From assembly GCA_902591665.1 (NCBI GenBank), contig CACJBO010000001.1, positions 1 to 64,000 on the forward strand: DNA of 64,000 nucleotides, written 5' to 3'. Shown piece after piece: positions 20,341 through 30,975 of the stretch. How positions within the stretch are numbered: position 1 is the stretch's first letter; the number at the start of each line of letters is the position of its first letter. The notes beneath the pieces were generated by a model. The model ran no database searches. It saw only the letters and a program-made list of their open reading frames with translations, and was not told the DNA's origin. The position numbers and the translations under genes were made by a program. The DNA comes from an uncultured SAR86 cluster bacterium (GTDB taxonomy: Bacteria > Pseudomonadota > Gammaproteobacteria > Magnimaribacterales > D2472).

Positions 20341-21156
20341 ATGGAAATTGCTTTTGATTTTGGAATAACCAATACAGATGTTGCAGTTCAAGATAATCAA
20401 GAACTAACTTTTTATACATTTTCCTCAAAAAAAGTTGAGATAGCTTTTATTTTAGAAATTCTCTCTGAAATAAATCTAGATACAAAACTTATCGCCAAAA
20501 TTGCTGTCACAGGAGGCAAATCTAGCGACCTTCAAGATGCTTTAGATGGCATACCAATAATTAAAATTAATGAAGTTGAGGCTGTGGGTCATGGTGCTAA
20601 AGAGTTATATCAAATAAAAGATCAAAAGTTCATGGCTGTTAGTACTGGAACAGGCACCGCTTGCGTTACTTATATGGATAATAAATTTCACCATTTAGGT
20701 GGCATATCTGTTGGGGGCGGAACCTTACAAGGTTTATCTAATTTGACTATTGATATTAATAAAGCAGATGAGATTGAGGAATTATCTAGAATAGGTAATA
20801 AAAAGAACCTAGACGCATTAATTGGTGAGGTTGTAAATAATATTGGTTCTCTTAATCCAGACATAACAGCTTCTAATTTTTCTAAAGCAAGAAATATGAA
20901 TAACTTTAATAATGAAGATATAGCATCCTCCATATCAAATATGGTTGGAGAGGTAATTGGGACTGTAGCTTATCTAAATGCATTATTAATCGGTGTAAGT
21001 AATGTCTATTTTATTGGAAGAGTTTCTAAGATGAGTAACGTTAGAAATGGGATAGAAAAAAGATTGAATTTAGCTGGAATATCAGGCAATTACATAGAAA
21101 AACAAGAATTTGCAAATGTGATTGGCGCTATTGCATATTTAAATGCCAATACCTAA
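20341..21156 (+). CDS. coaW: Type II pantothenate kinase
   Basis: ASKHA-fold kinase for the first step of coenzyme A synthesis. 271 residues, as in Staphylococcus CoaW (about 267). Visible: the N-terminal phosphate motif IAFDFGITNTDVAV, AVTGGKS, INEVEAVGHGAK with the catalytic-type glutamate, STGTGTACV, and GGISVGGGTLQGLSNL, which is the family signature. The C-terminal IGRVSKM and EFANVIGAIAYL match the family as well. Most gammaproteobacteria use type I (CoaA) or type III (CoaX); a bacterial type II enzyme outside the Firmicutes is less usual. It lies 16 bp after the DUF305 gene and 27 bp before the hydroxylase gene on the same strand. Type II enzymes resist CoA feedback in Staphylococcus; whether that holds here is unknown. 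Confidence 0.85.
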   Translation: MEIAFDFGITNTDVAVQDNQELTFYTFSSKKVEIAFILEILSEINLDTKLIAKIAVTGGKSSDLQDALDGIPIIKINEVEAVGHGAKELYQIKDQKFMAVSTGTGTACVTYMDNKFHHLGGISVGGGTLQGLSNLTIDINKADEIEELSRIGNKKNLDALIGEVVNNIGSLNPDITASNFSKARNMNNFNNEDIASSISNMVGEVIGTVAYLNALLIGVSNVYFIGRVSKMSNVRNGIEKRLNLAGISGNYIEKQEFANVIGAIAYLNANT

Positions 21157-21183
21157 AATGTAAATAATTAACGATATATTCCA

Positions 21184-22434
21184 ATGATAGTTACAGACAA
21201 ATCATCAATCATTACCTTTGCAATACCAGTTTTCATGCTGTTGATTCTTATTGAGTATTGTTATGGAGTCTATAAAGGTAAAAGCAATTACAGATTGAAT
21301 GATACTTTTACGAGCCTATCGATTGGAATGATTAGCAGATATCCGACTATGCTTAATCTTGGTCTACAAAGTCTTATCTTTGTATATATAAGTAAATATT
21401 TTAATGTTGGTTTGTTGTCAATTAAGAATCCTATAACTTGGATTGTGGCTTTTCTTCTCTATGATCTTTCTTATTACTGGATGCATAGAATGCATCACGA
21501 GATAAAAATTTTATGGGCAACTCATAGCGTCCATCATCATGGCGAGGAATTCAACCTGTCCACTGCACTCAGACAAACAAGCACAGGATGGTTATGGAAA
21601 TGGGTATTTTATCTACCAATGGTATTTCTTGGGGTGCCGGGCGAAGTTTTCGTTACTGTAGCTGGTATTAATTTAGTCTATCAGTTTTGGGTTCATACAG
21701 AACATATAGGCCATCTAGGTTTTTTAGAAAAGATATTTATCACTCCAATGAATCATGGTATCCATCACGCTAAAAATAAAGAGTATATAGATGCTAATTA
21801 CGGTGGGGTCTTCATAATATGGGATCGTATGTTTGGAACTTATATTGCTAGAGATCCTGAAATTACACCTGTGTATGGAACCGTGAGTGCACTAAAAAGT
21901 TGGAATCCTATTTGGGCCAATTTTCAAATTTTTACAACCATGTTTAAAGACTCGATGAAAACCAAAAAGTTTAGTGACAAGATAAAAGTATGGTTTTCAA
22001 AAACTTATTGGAGACCAGATGACTGCATAGAAGAAAAAGATCCTAAAGATTTTTACATTAAATATGACCCTGTAATATCAACAGATATTAAAGTTTTTAG
22101 TTTCTTGCAACTCATGTTTACCGGCATTGTTTCTACTTCAGTGTTATTTTTCCTATCTCAGATTACTTACAATGAAATTTTTATATATGCAGTTGCTATA
22201 ACTATTTTAAGCTCGATGACAGGCCTGCTTTTAGAGGGCAAAAGATATATGTATTTTGTAATATTAATGTTTTCAGTTGCAGGTATTTTAGCTATCGAAT
22301 TATTTGGAGTGTTAAATACTAACGTTCTTTCAACAACTCTCTTAAGTAGCCAGTTATACGTAAATATTCTTTTAGTATGTCTAATATATATTTATCAAAG
22401 CTACCAAGGCTTTTCAGCAGCTAGAGCTAGATAA
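21184..22434 (+). CDS. Sterol desaturase/fatty acid hydroxylase-family membrane protein
   Basis: 416 residues, integral membrane. The histidine clusters that bind two irons in this superfamily are visible: HRMHH near residue 100, HSVHHHGEEFN near 117, and NHGIHH near 195, with TEHIGH between. Hydrophobic segments lie before the first cluster and again in the C-terminal 130 residues, an arrangement like alkylglycerol-monooxygenase-type proteins. The substrate (fatty acid, ether lipid, carotenoid or sterol) cannot be told. It stops directly next to the convergent cysE stop with no spare base and no terminator. Confidence 0.85.
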   Translation: MIVTDKSSIITFAIPVFMLLILIEYCYGVYKGKSNYRLNDTFTSLSIGMISRYPTMLNLGLQSLIFVYISKYFNVGLLSIKNPITWIVAFLLYDLSYYWMHRMHHEIKILWATHSVHHHGEEFNLSTALRQTSTGWLWKWVFYLPMVFLGVPGEVFVTVAGINLVYQFWVHTEHIGHLGFLEKIFITPMNHGIHHAKNKEYIDANYGGVFIIWDRMFGTYIARDPEITPVYGTVSALKSWNPIWANFQIFTTMFKDSMKTKKFSDKIKVWFSKTYWRPDDCIEEKDPKDFYIKYDPVISTDIKVFSFLQLMFTGIVSTSVLFFLSQITYNEIFIYAVAITILSSMTGLLLEGKRYMYFVILMFSVAGILAIELFGVLNTNVLSTTLLSSQLYVNILLVCLIYIYQSYQGFSAARAR

Positions 22435-23160
22435 TTAAGACCTTATTTTAGCAGGCACTCCTGCGACGGTAGTATTATCCGGTACATCTTTTAGAACAAG
22501 ACTTCCTGCTGCTACGATTGCACCCTCTCCTATTGTAATATCACCCAAAACAGTGCTTGCAGCAAAGATTGATGCTCCTTTCTTTATATTTGGATGTCTT
22601 TTTCCTGATTCAAAACCCTTGCCACCTAAAGTTACACCTTGGAAAATTGATACTTCAGATTCAATTTTAGATGTTTCACCAATGACAACACCAGTAGCAT
22701 GATCGATCATTACAGCTCCGGCAATTTTAGCAGCGGGGTGAATATCAACACCAAATACTTCTGAAGCTCTATTTTGAAAAAATAATGCCATTGTGTGTCT
22801 TTCATTGTTCCACAGACAATGTGCTGCTCTATAAGTAGCTAAACCTAGAAATCCTTTATAAAAAAGTAATGGTGTAGAAAAGTATTTGCATGCAGGATCA
22901 TGATCTTTGAAAAACTTTATATCTTCTTCAAGGTTTTTTTCAATATCTTCGCAATCTCTATATACCTCTAAGATAAATTTCTTAATATCCATTGCGGACA
23001 AAGCATCGCTATGTAATTTCGAAGCTAAAATCGATGCTACAGCTCCAATTAAATCTTTTTGAGACAGAACAAGTGAATATAAAAAAGAACCAAGAGATGG
23101 CTCAGCTTCAACCCTCAACTTGATCTCATTTTGAATTTTGGTCCACAAATCTATATCCAT
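22435..23160 (-). CDS. cysE: Serine O-acetyltransferase
   Basis: Acetylates L-serine with acetyl-CoA, the first step of cysteine synthesis. 241 residues: an N-terminal helical domain (about 1-140), then a left-handed beta-helix with hexapeptide repeats. The catalytic His and Asp lie in the VDIHPAAKIAGAVMIDHATGVVIGE stretch (split in my reading as VDIHPAA and MIDHATG), and the acetyl-CoA region GGKGFESGKRHPNI follows. It is transcribed in the same direction as katG but separated from it by the katG terminator. The usual C-terminal Ile that docks in CysK is not present at the very end (ends KIRS), though many CysE tails vary. Confidence 0.94.
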   Translation of the reverse strand: MDIDLWTKIQNEIKLRVEAEPSLGSFLYSLVLSQKDLIGAVASILASKLHSDALSAMDIKKFILEVYRDCEDIEKNLEEDIKFFKDHDPACKYFSTPLLFYKGFLGLATYRAAHCLWNNERHTMALFFQNRASEVFGVDIHPAAKIAGAVMIDHATGVVIGETSKIESEVSIFQGVTLGGKGFESGKRHPNIKKGASIFAASTVLGDITIGEGAIVAAGSLVLKDVPDNTTVAGVPAKIRS

Positions 23161-23198
23161 ATGAAAAGGATTATAAGCATATTGAGATAATATAAAAG

Positions 23199-23223
23199 CT
23201 CAGGTGCCTTTATGACACCTGAG
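23199..23223 (-). terminator. Rho-independent terminator of katG
   Basis: Perfect 8-bp stem CTCAGGTG (23199-23206) / CACCTGAG (23216-23223) with a 9-base loop. On the minus strand it is followed by CTTTTATATT. It sits 10 bp beyond the katG stop and before cysE. Confidence 0.85.
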
Positions 23224-23233
23224 TTATTATTTA

Positions 23234-25405
<2,172 letters not shown>

Positions 25406-25445
25406 TTAATTTTGAGTTACTTAATACTTTAACTAATTTTTATAT

Positions 25446-25466
25446 ATTGATAAATATACTATTAAT
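25446..25466. promoter_or_regulatory. Candidate LysR-type (OxyR) site in the katG-oxyR gap
   Basis: ATTGATA - 7 bp - TATTAAT, an inverted repeat with 6 of 7 matching pairs, lies between the divergent katG and oxyR starts (gap 25385-25496), about 30 bp from the oxyR ATG. LysR-type activators bind T-N11-A-type inverted repeats in such divergent gaps. The match to the full E. coli OxyR motif is weak and the region is AT-rich. Confidence 0.4.
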
Positions 25467-25496
25467 GTATTTTATGTTCGATTAAAATGTATATAA

Positions 25497-26399
25497 ATGA
25501 TCTCTATAAAGCAATTAAATTATGCGCTTGCAGTTGCCAAGAGGTTGCACTTTAAAAAAGCAGCAGATGATTGTTTTGTATCACCTTCTACTCTGAGTAA
25601 TGCAATTACAGAACTTGAAAATCAAATTGGTTTTCAAATTTTTGAAAGAACAAATAAAAAAGTCATAGTCACCAAACTTGGACTTGAACTTTTAAAAAAG
25701 GCTGAAACAGTTCAGCTTCATATTGAAGATATAAAAAATCTTGGTGAGAAACAAAAAGCTCCATTAAGCTCCCCATTAACCATTGGAATTATTCCAACCA
25801 TAGGTCCTTATTTACTCCCTCTAGTCCTACCAAAATTAAAAAAATATCATCCAAATCTAAACTTAAAAATTTTAGAGGGCAAATCTAGCTCATTAGTGCA
25901 AAAAGTGAATGATGGAGACTTAGATATGGCTATTCTTGCTCTTCCATACAACTTAGGAGGATTATTATCCTTTAAATTTTGGGAAGAAAACTTTTATTAT
26001 GTAAGCCACAAAAAAAATGAATACAAAAAAGCATTAAAAGCAAAAGATATAAATTTTTCAGAATTAATGTTGCTCGATGATGGCCATTGTTTAAAAAATC
26101 ATGTGCTAGCTGCATGTAAAATTAATGATAATCAACAATTTTCAATGGAAGCATCTAGTCTTACTACCTTGATCCAATTAGTAGCTAATAATATGGGTTC
26201 AACTCTTGTTCCCCACATGTCGATTAAACATTTGATTCATACTAATTCGATGATAAAAAAGTCAATCTTAAACGAGCCTGGTCCCCATCGAGAGCTTGCA
26301 ATAGTAGTAAGACAAACTTATGCAGATATTGAAAATGTTATGCTATTGATTGATATTTTTAAAAATGAATTGGGTAAATATTCAGAAAATATTCAATAA
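25497..26399 (+). CDS. oxyR: Peroxide-sensing LysR-family activator OxyR
   Basis: 300 residues. The N-terminal winged helix-turn-helix (residues 1-60: LNYALAVAKRLHFKKAADDCFVSPSTLS) is followed by the LysR effector domain. The two redox cysteines of E. coli OxyR (C199 and C208) are both present, at C198 and C207 in DGHCLKNHVLAAC, with the same 9-residue spacing. With katG divergent next door, this is a peroxide-sensing OxyR rather than a generic LysR protein. The only start that keeps the helix-turn-helix is ATG 25497. tRNA-Ala follows on the other strand 5 bp after its stop. Confidence 0.95.
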   Translation: MISIKQLNYALAVAKRLHFKKAADDCFVSPSTLSNAITELENQIGFQIFERTNKKVIVTKLGLELLKKAETVQLHIEDIKNLGEKQKAPLSSPLTIGIIPTIGPYLLPLVLPKLKKYHPNLNLKILEGKSSSLVQKVNDGDLDMAILALPYNLGGLLSFKFWEENFYYVSHKKNEYKKALKAKDINFSELMLLDDGHCLKNHVLAACKINDNQQFSMEASSLTTLIQLVANNMGSTLVPHMSIKHLIHTNSMIKKSILNEPGPHRELAIVVRQTYADIENVMLLIDIFKNELGKYSENIQ

Positions 26400-26404
26400 A
26401 GAAA

Positions 26405-26480
26405 TGGTGGAGCTACGCGGGATCGAACCGCGGACCCCCTGCTTGCAAAGCAGGTGCTCTCCCAGCTGAGCTATAGCCCC
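26405..26480 (-). tRNA. tRNA-Ala (anticodon TGC)
   Basis: The minus strand reads GGGGCTATAGCTCAGCTGGG at the 5' end, anticodon loop CTTTGCAAG with TGC, a TTCGATC T-loop and an encoded CCA end. 76 nt; acceptor stem GGGGCTA pairs with TAGCTCC allowing one wobble pair. In many gammaproteobacteria this tRNA lies in the rRNA operon, but here it stands alone. Confidence 0.97.
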
Positions 26481-26540
26481 ATTTTCAAAAGCTGTATTGT
26501 ACTTTAAAAATTTTAATTTTGTACACTAATTCAAAGAAAA

Positions 26541-26560
26541 GGGGTGAACAATGCCACCCC
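26541..26560 (-). terminator. Probable terminator of the TonB-dependent receptor gene
   Basis: Stem GGGGTG (26541-26546) / CACCCC (26555-26560) with an 8-base loop. On the minus strand it is preceded by AAAAATT and followed by TTTTC, so it could act in both directions. It lies 40 bp beyond the receptor stop. Confidence 0.7.
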
Positions 26561-26600
26561 AATTTTTGAAAGCTAAAGCGCTCTCAAGCTATAAATCTCA

Positions 26601-28697
26601 TTAGAATGTTTTTCTGATTGAGACCCTTGCATTAAACGGCTCACCAACAGATGCCTGATGAGTGCTGTGTGAATGAGGGAAATATAACTCATCTGTAAGA
26701 TTTTCTACATTCATTTGAATGCTTAGATCATCTGCAATCTTATAATATGCTCCAAAATCAATCCTTGTATATTCTGGCAATATTAATCCTGGCTTATTAT
26801 TGCTAATGTTTGATTCGCCTTGTTGAGTCATACCAAAAGCCCACCCAAACTTATCTGAGACTTCATAGGTAGCAAATAAAGACAGCGTATGTTCCGGAAT
26901 CTCTCTTGGTTCACTCCCAGAACTTGTTTTGCCATCCATTGAACTGTACCCAACAACAAGATTCATCTTGTCATTCACTTTTCCTTTTAACTCAAGCTCC
27001 AAACCATCTACCTGAAGTCCAACAATCTCTGCACCCTCACCACTTGCATCTCTTGTTGCTATAGTCTGCTCACTGTCAAAATAAGCTGCAGCAAAACTTA
27101 GATTTTCAGAGATAGCAATTTTTACTCCAAATTCACTACTTTCGTATACGTCTGGATCTAGAGCTGCAGCTGAAGAAGTTAATTTTTTATATTGCTCACC
27201 AGATCTTGGTAAAAAACTTTCGCTATAACTGTAGTACCAAGACACATTTTCACTTGGCTTAAAGATTACGCCAGCTCTAGGAGAAAATTCTTTATCTTCT
27301 CTAGATTGCGAAGTTCCTGATTTAATATCAGCAACTGTTATATCAAAAGTATCGTGACGGCCGCCAATCATTAATTTTAATCTATTGGAAACATCTATTT
27401 GGTCCTGAAAATAAATAGATGTAACTTCAATATCAGATCTTGTTTTACTTTTAAGTTTTGCTGTAAAGTCATTGCTTGTTGCAACGCCTGAAGAATTCAC
27501 TGAAAAGTTCATTGGTCTAGTTATATTAAAAATTTCATTATCATCGCTTGTTGTAGACCAAAACGTATCATATCTATGATTGTCATTAGATGTATCTATA
27601 ATTTCCCCACCAAATAAAAGCGTATGGGTAGAAGTTCCAATTTGAATTTCATTTACTAAATTACCTGTTATAACAGTATTTTCTCTTTCAGTTGGATCAA
27701 GGTAACCATCCATGGTTACAACAGTCTCACCTGCGTTATAACCAGATGCATAATAATTCTTGTACACCTTTTCAAATTCACTTGAAACAATAGAAAGATT
27801 TCCCTTACTAGTATCAGAAAAATCAGTACTCAATGTTGCCCTGAAGATAGTAGCTTCAAGCGTTGTCAGATTTACGTCTTTATCACCAAAAGTGATCTTT
27901 TCAAATCTTTTAATAGGCTTACCGTTTTCTGTTGGAACACCTCTATCTATAAATCTTTCATGATCTGCATACTCATATGAAAGGTCCAAAGTAGTTCTTT
28001 CAGTAACTTTTAATTTTAATGTAGGATTAATGCCAGTTCTTTGCCCATCATAATGATCTCTATGATTTTCTAGTGCATCACTATGCATCATAAAACGCAA
28101 AGCTGAATTATCTCCGCTTTGAACGTTATAGTCTAAGGTTAAATCATTTGCACCAAAGAAATCTACTCCAAAATCTACAGCTCCAAATTTGTCATTAAGA
28201 ACTGCTTTTTTAGAAACTCTATTAACAACACCACCAGTTCCGCCTCTTCCAAAGAGTAAAGCATTTGGCCCTCTAAGAATTTCAACTTGTTCCACGTTAT
28301 ATAGAGAACGATAGTATTGAACATCGTCTCTAATACCATCTTGAAAAAAATCTGCTGTCGACCTTACTCCTCTGAAAACTACTGCATCACGATGACCTTC
28401 TCCCTGAGAAGTATTAACACCTGGAACATATCTAATAATATCTCCAATTGCTCTAAAACCTTGTTTGCGTATGTCATCATCTGTGACAATTGAAACCGTT
28501 TGTGGGACATCTAATACTGGAACTGGAGTTTTTAAAGCAGTAACCTGATCAGCATATAAAACATTTCCTTTAACAACAATCTCTTCAACATTTTCTGAAT
28601 CATCAGCAGTTATTGCAAAAGATGCAATAAATAAAATACTTATGAATAGTAATGGAGATATATTTTCGATTAACTTTGTATAAATCTTTGGCATCAT
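26601..28697 (-). CDS. TonB-dependent siderophore receptor
   Basis: Outer-membrane ferric-siderophore receptor of 698 residues. A signal peptide (about 1-31) is followed by a TonB-box-like VEEIVVKGNVL (38-47), a plug domain (VPQTVSIVTDDDIRKQG ... GVRSTADFFQDGIRD ... VEILRGPNALLFGRG), and a 22-strand-type barrel ending in VRISIRKTF with a terminal Phe. The plug motifs are those of the FhuA/FpvA/FoxA siderophore group rather than vitamin B12 or sugar receptors. A consensus Fur box is at 28840 and a leader hairpin at 28780, so iron control is expected. The exact ligand is unknown. TonB is at 51590. Confidence 0.92.
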   Translation of the reverse strand: MMPKIYTKLIENISPLLFISILFIASFAITADDSENVEEIVVKGNVLYADQVTALKTPVPVLDVPQTVSIVTDDDIRKQGFRAIGDIIRYVPGVNTSQGEGHRDAVVFRGVRSTADFFQDGIRDDVQYYRSLYNVEQVEILRGPNALLFGRGGTGGVVNRVSKKAVLNDKFGAVDFGVDFFGANDLTLDYNVQSGDNSALRFMMHSDALENHRDHYDGQRTGINPTLKLKVTERTTLDLSYEYADHERFIDRGVPTENGKPIKRFEKITFGDKDVNLTTLEATIFRATLSTDFSDTSKGNLSIVSSEFEKVYKNYYASGYNAGETVVTMDGYLDPTERENTVITGNLVNEIQIGTSTHTLLFGGEIIDTSNDNHRYDTFWSTTSDDNEIFNITRPMNFSVNSSGVATSNDFTAKLKSKTRSDIEVTSIYFQDQIDVSNRLKLMIGGRHDTFDITVADIKSGTSQSREDKEFSPRAGVIFKPSENVSWYYSYSESFLPRSGEQYKKLTSSAAALDPDVYESSEFGVKIAISENLSFAAAYFDSEQTIATRDASGEGAEIVGLQVDGLELELKGKVNDKMNLVVGYSSMDGKTSSGSEPREIPEHTLSLFATYEVSDKFGWAFGMTQQGESNISNNKPGLILPEYTRIDFGAYYKIADDLSIQMNVENLTDELYFPHSHSTHQASVGEPFNARVSIRKTF

Positions 28698-28779
28698 AAT
28701 TTTCTTCTTAATAAACTATTGGTTCTTAAAAGCCGCCGACCTCTCCAGATATTTTTGATAATTAAAACTTTTAATTTTC

Positions 28780-28828
28780 AAAAAAAGCACACTCTTAAGG
28801 GGACTATAAAGCTGACGACCTTTAAGAG
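28780..28828 (-). promoter_or_regulatory. Leader hairpin with U-tract downstream of the Fur box
   Basis: On the minus strand CTCTTAAAGG (28828-28819) pairs with CCCTTAAGAG (28801-28792) at 9 of 10 positions around a 17-base loop, and TGTGC then seven T follow. It looks like an intrinsic terminator placed between the Fur box and the receptor start, about 80 bp before the ATG. A second, similar block (AGAGGTCGGCGGCTTT) lies closer to the gene, at 28744-28729, matching 13 of 16 bases of AAAGGTCGTCAGCTTT in the hairpin. It may be an attenuator or the end of a short RNA. Confidence 0.5.
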
Positions 28829-28839
28829 ATGTAAATGAT

Positions 28840-28858
28840 AATGAGAATGATTCTCATT
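28840..28858. promoter_or_regulatory. Fur box
   Basis: AATGAGAATGATTCTCATT: 9-bp perfect arms around one base, the classic Fur operator form (GATAATGATAATCATTATC-like, with the common GAGAATGATTCTC core). It lies about 140 bp upstream of the TonB-dependent receptor start. The gap 28698-28927 otherwise contains only the leader hairpin and repeat. Confidence 0.92.
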
Positions 28859-28927
28859 TGCAAGTAGAAATTAAAAAAATATACTTTTTTTTAAATAGTT
28901 AATAGTTTATGGGTATTTGAATGAACT

Positions 28928-29380
28928 TTATTTATTTCCGCGAATCAGGAAATAGACACTAAGTACAAATAAAAACATCTGCTCGCTTGTTAAGAGCTTC
29001 ATTGGGGGCCAAACAAACCAATCCGGATGTCCGATATAAAAAACATTAAACATTAAAATTACAAGAAACAAAGCAGACATCCTAGTAGTAAAATGACCTG
29101 CCTGTGATGCAAACAATCCAATTAGTCCACCTAATATAATCCCTACCCCACCAAGAATTTCAACTAAAATTACAATAGAGACAAACACTTCAGGCATTGG
29201 AATGAAAATGCTTTCAAACCAAGTTACCATTCTATGTTGCTCCTCCATCATAAAAGGTGCTGGTAATTTTTTATAGCCGTGTAAAAAGAAAGCAATGCCA
29301 AGTGCGATTCTAAAAAACCAAGGAGCAATGTTATTAAATGGGCTTGAAATAGAATCTAGTCGTGCATTAATTTTTTTCAT
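28928..29380 (-). CDS. DoxX-family membrane protein
   Basis: 150 residues with four hydrophobic segments (about 22-38, 62-85, 93-110, 128-146) and the DoxX opening FRIALGIAFFLHGYKKL, followed by EILGGVGIILGG. DoxX-family proteins are small quinone-linked or redox-associated membrane proteins of mostly unknown role. It starts 8 bp after the hflX stop on the same strand, so it is likely co-transcribed with hflX. The Fur box lies just downstream of its stop and controls the next gene, not this one. Confidence 0.85.
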   Translation of the reverse strand: MKKINARLDSISSPFNNIAPWFFRIALGIAFFLHGYKKLPAPFMMEEQHRMVTWFESIFIPMPEVFVSIVILVEILGGVGIILGGLIGLFASQAGHFTTRMSALFLVILMFNVFYIGHPDWFVWPPMKLLTSEQMFLFVLSVYFLIRGNK

Positions 29381-29388
29381 GTTTACTC

Positions 29389-30693
29389 CTAATTTTCTAA
29401 AAGTATATCCTTGTCCTCACAAAGAGCAAAGCCATTCACACCGATGAAACGATCTAGCTCATCCCTTCCAATATCAATATGAGCATATATTTGACCGCTA
29501 GATGATATTTTTTCTTCATTTATACAACCCATTCTAAATAGCTTTGATCTAATTTTTCCTAAGGATGATTCTAATGAAATCCATCCTTTGTATATACCAT
29601 TAAAAAGCTCTTCATTTATTAAATCCCTTAACTCTGCTATACCAATATTTTTTTCAGCTGATATCCAAACCTCTTTTGATATCTGATTTGAAGACTCTTT
29701 ACTGAAAAACATATCTACAAGGTCACATTTATTGTTAATTCTTATTTGTGGAATTTTTTCTAAATCTAGATCAGTTAATATCTTATTTACTTCCACTTCC
29801 TTTTGTTTTCTATCTACATCTGAAGCATCTACAACATGTAGTAACAAGTCAGCCGATTTGAGCTCATCTAATGTGGCCTTAAATGATTCTATAAGCTGAG
29901 TTGGTAGTTGAGATATAAAACCAACAGTATCAGAAAATAATATTGGCCCAAGTTCTGGATCTATATTTTTTCTTGTTACTGAATCTAAAGTTGCAAACAA
30001 TTTATCTTCTGCTTGCTGTTTACTATTTGTAAGAGAATTAAAGAGAGTCGTCTTACCAGCATTTGTATAACCAACAAGAGCAACTAATTTATTTCTACTT
30101 TTTTTTCTTGAATAGCTGTTAAGCTGTTTTTGTTTATGTGCTTTGTCTAATCTTAATTTAAGTCTTTTAATTCTATGGCCAATCAATCTTCTATCAGTTT
30201 CAAGCTGAGTTTCACCGGGACCTCTTAAGCCTATACCACCCTTTTGTCTTTCTAAGTGGGTCCATCCTCTTATTAGTCTTGTAGACAAGTGATTTAGTTG
30301 TGCTAACTCGACCTGAAGCTTGCCGATATGAGTTGTAGCTCTTGAAGCAAAGATATCAAGGATGAGTTCAGTTTTATCTATGACTCTAATTTTTAAATAT
30401 AGTTCAAGATTCCTTGCTTGAGATGCAGATAGCTGATGATTAACAATTGCTAAGTCTGCTTTAGCTTGTTGAACTTTATTTTTAATTTCTTCAAGCTTTC
30501 CTTTATTGATAAAGTGGCTAATGGAAGGTTTGCTTTGCTTACTGTAGCTTTTGTCAACTATTTCAGCTCCAGCAGAATTCACCAATTCATTAAATTCTTC
30601 AAAATCATTTTCAAGCTCGTGGCCCGTTTTAAGAGATTCGACTTCAAGAAAGATTATTAATGTTTTTGAGATTTGAGTTTGTTCAATAATCAT
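29389..30693 (-). CDS. hflX: Ribosome-associated GTPase HflX
   Basis: 434 residues. An N-terminal HflX domain (about 15-190, with SKPSISHFINKGKLEEI and the glycine-rich GIGLRGPGETQLETDRR) precedes a GTPase domain with G1 GYTNAGKTTLFN, G3 DTVGFISQLP and G4 NKCD. HflX splits stalled ribosomes after heat or other stress. The usual neighbours hfq and miaA are absent; the gene instead leads a two-gene unit with doxX. The start ATG at 30693 lies near the edge of a 370-bp region that holds two tiny rightward genes. Confidence 0.95.
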   Translation of the reverse strand: MIIEQTQISKTLIIFLEVESLKTGHELENDFEEFNELVNSAGAEIVDKSYSKQSKPSISHFINKGKLEEIKNKVQQAKADLAIVNHQLSASQARNLELYLKIRVIDKTELILDIFASRATTHIGKLQVELAQLNHLSTRLIRGWTHLERQKGGIGLRGPGETQLETDRRLIGHRIKRLKLRLDKAHKQKQLNSYSRKKSRNKLVALVGYTNAGKTTLFNSLTNSKQQAEDKLFATLDSVTRKNIDPELGPILFSDTVGFISQLPTQLIESFKATLDELKSADLLLHVVDASDVDRKQKEVEVNKILTDLDLEKIPQIRINNKCDLVDMFFSKESSNQISKEVWISAEKNIGIAELRDLINEELFNGIYKGWISLESSLGKIRSKLFRMGCINEEKISSSGQIYAHIDIGRDELDRFIGVNGFALCEDKDILLEN

Positions 30694-30777
30694 ATATTTA
30701 AGAATATTGTAGAGATTTTATAAAAATTTGTTAATATTAAATTGATATCATTAAAAATTCTTTTAGGAGATTATTTT

Positions 30778-30903
30778 ATAGATAAAGGAGAAAGAGCAAG
30801 GAAATCAGCAATTGCTAGTTCAAAGAGAAAAGCTGTAAGAGAAATTAAGAAAAAGAGACTCAATAAGCTTTATAGAGAATTACGAAAAGCTCGAAAAAAA
30901 TAA
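30778..30903 (+). CDS. Candidate 41-residue basic peptide with ATA start
   Basis: From ATA 30778 to TAA 30901 the frame encodes a very basic helical peptide (DKGERARKSAIASSKRKAVR then EIKKKRLNKLYRELRKARKK). A clean Shine-Dalgarno AGGAG at 30765-30769 stands 8 bases before the ATA; no ATG, GTG or TTG fits that spacing. The frame is open back to 30724, and a TTG at 30742 has no ribosome site. Composition (over 40 percent Lys/Arg) suggests an RNA- or ribosome-associated peptide. I recognise no family. If real, the rare start would make it sensitive to initiation factor 3, as for infC (ATT). Confidence 0.5.
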   Translation: MDKGERARKSAIASSKRKAVREIKKKRLNKLYRELRKARKK

Positions 30904-30975
30904 AGTAAGTCTTTGAACATGGTATTCAGATTGTACTTTTAATATAAAAGTAATAGGGGTTTATATAATTTAAAA

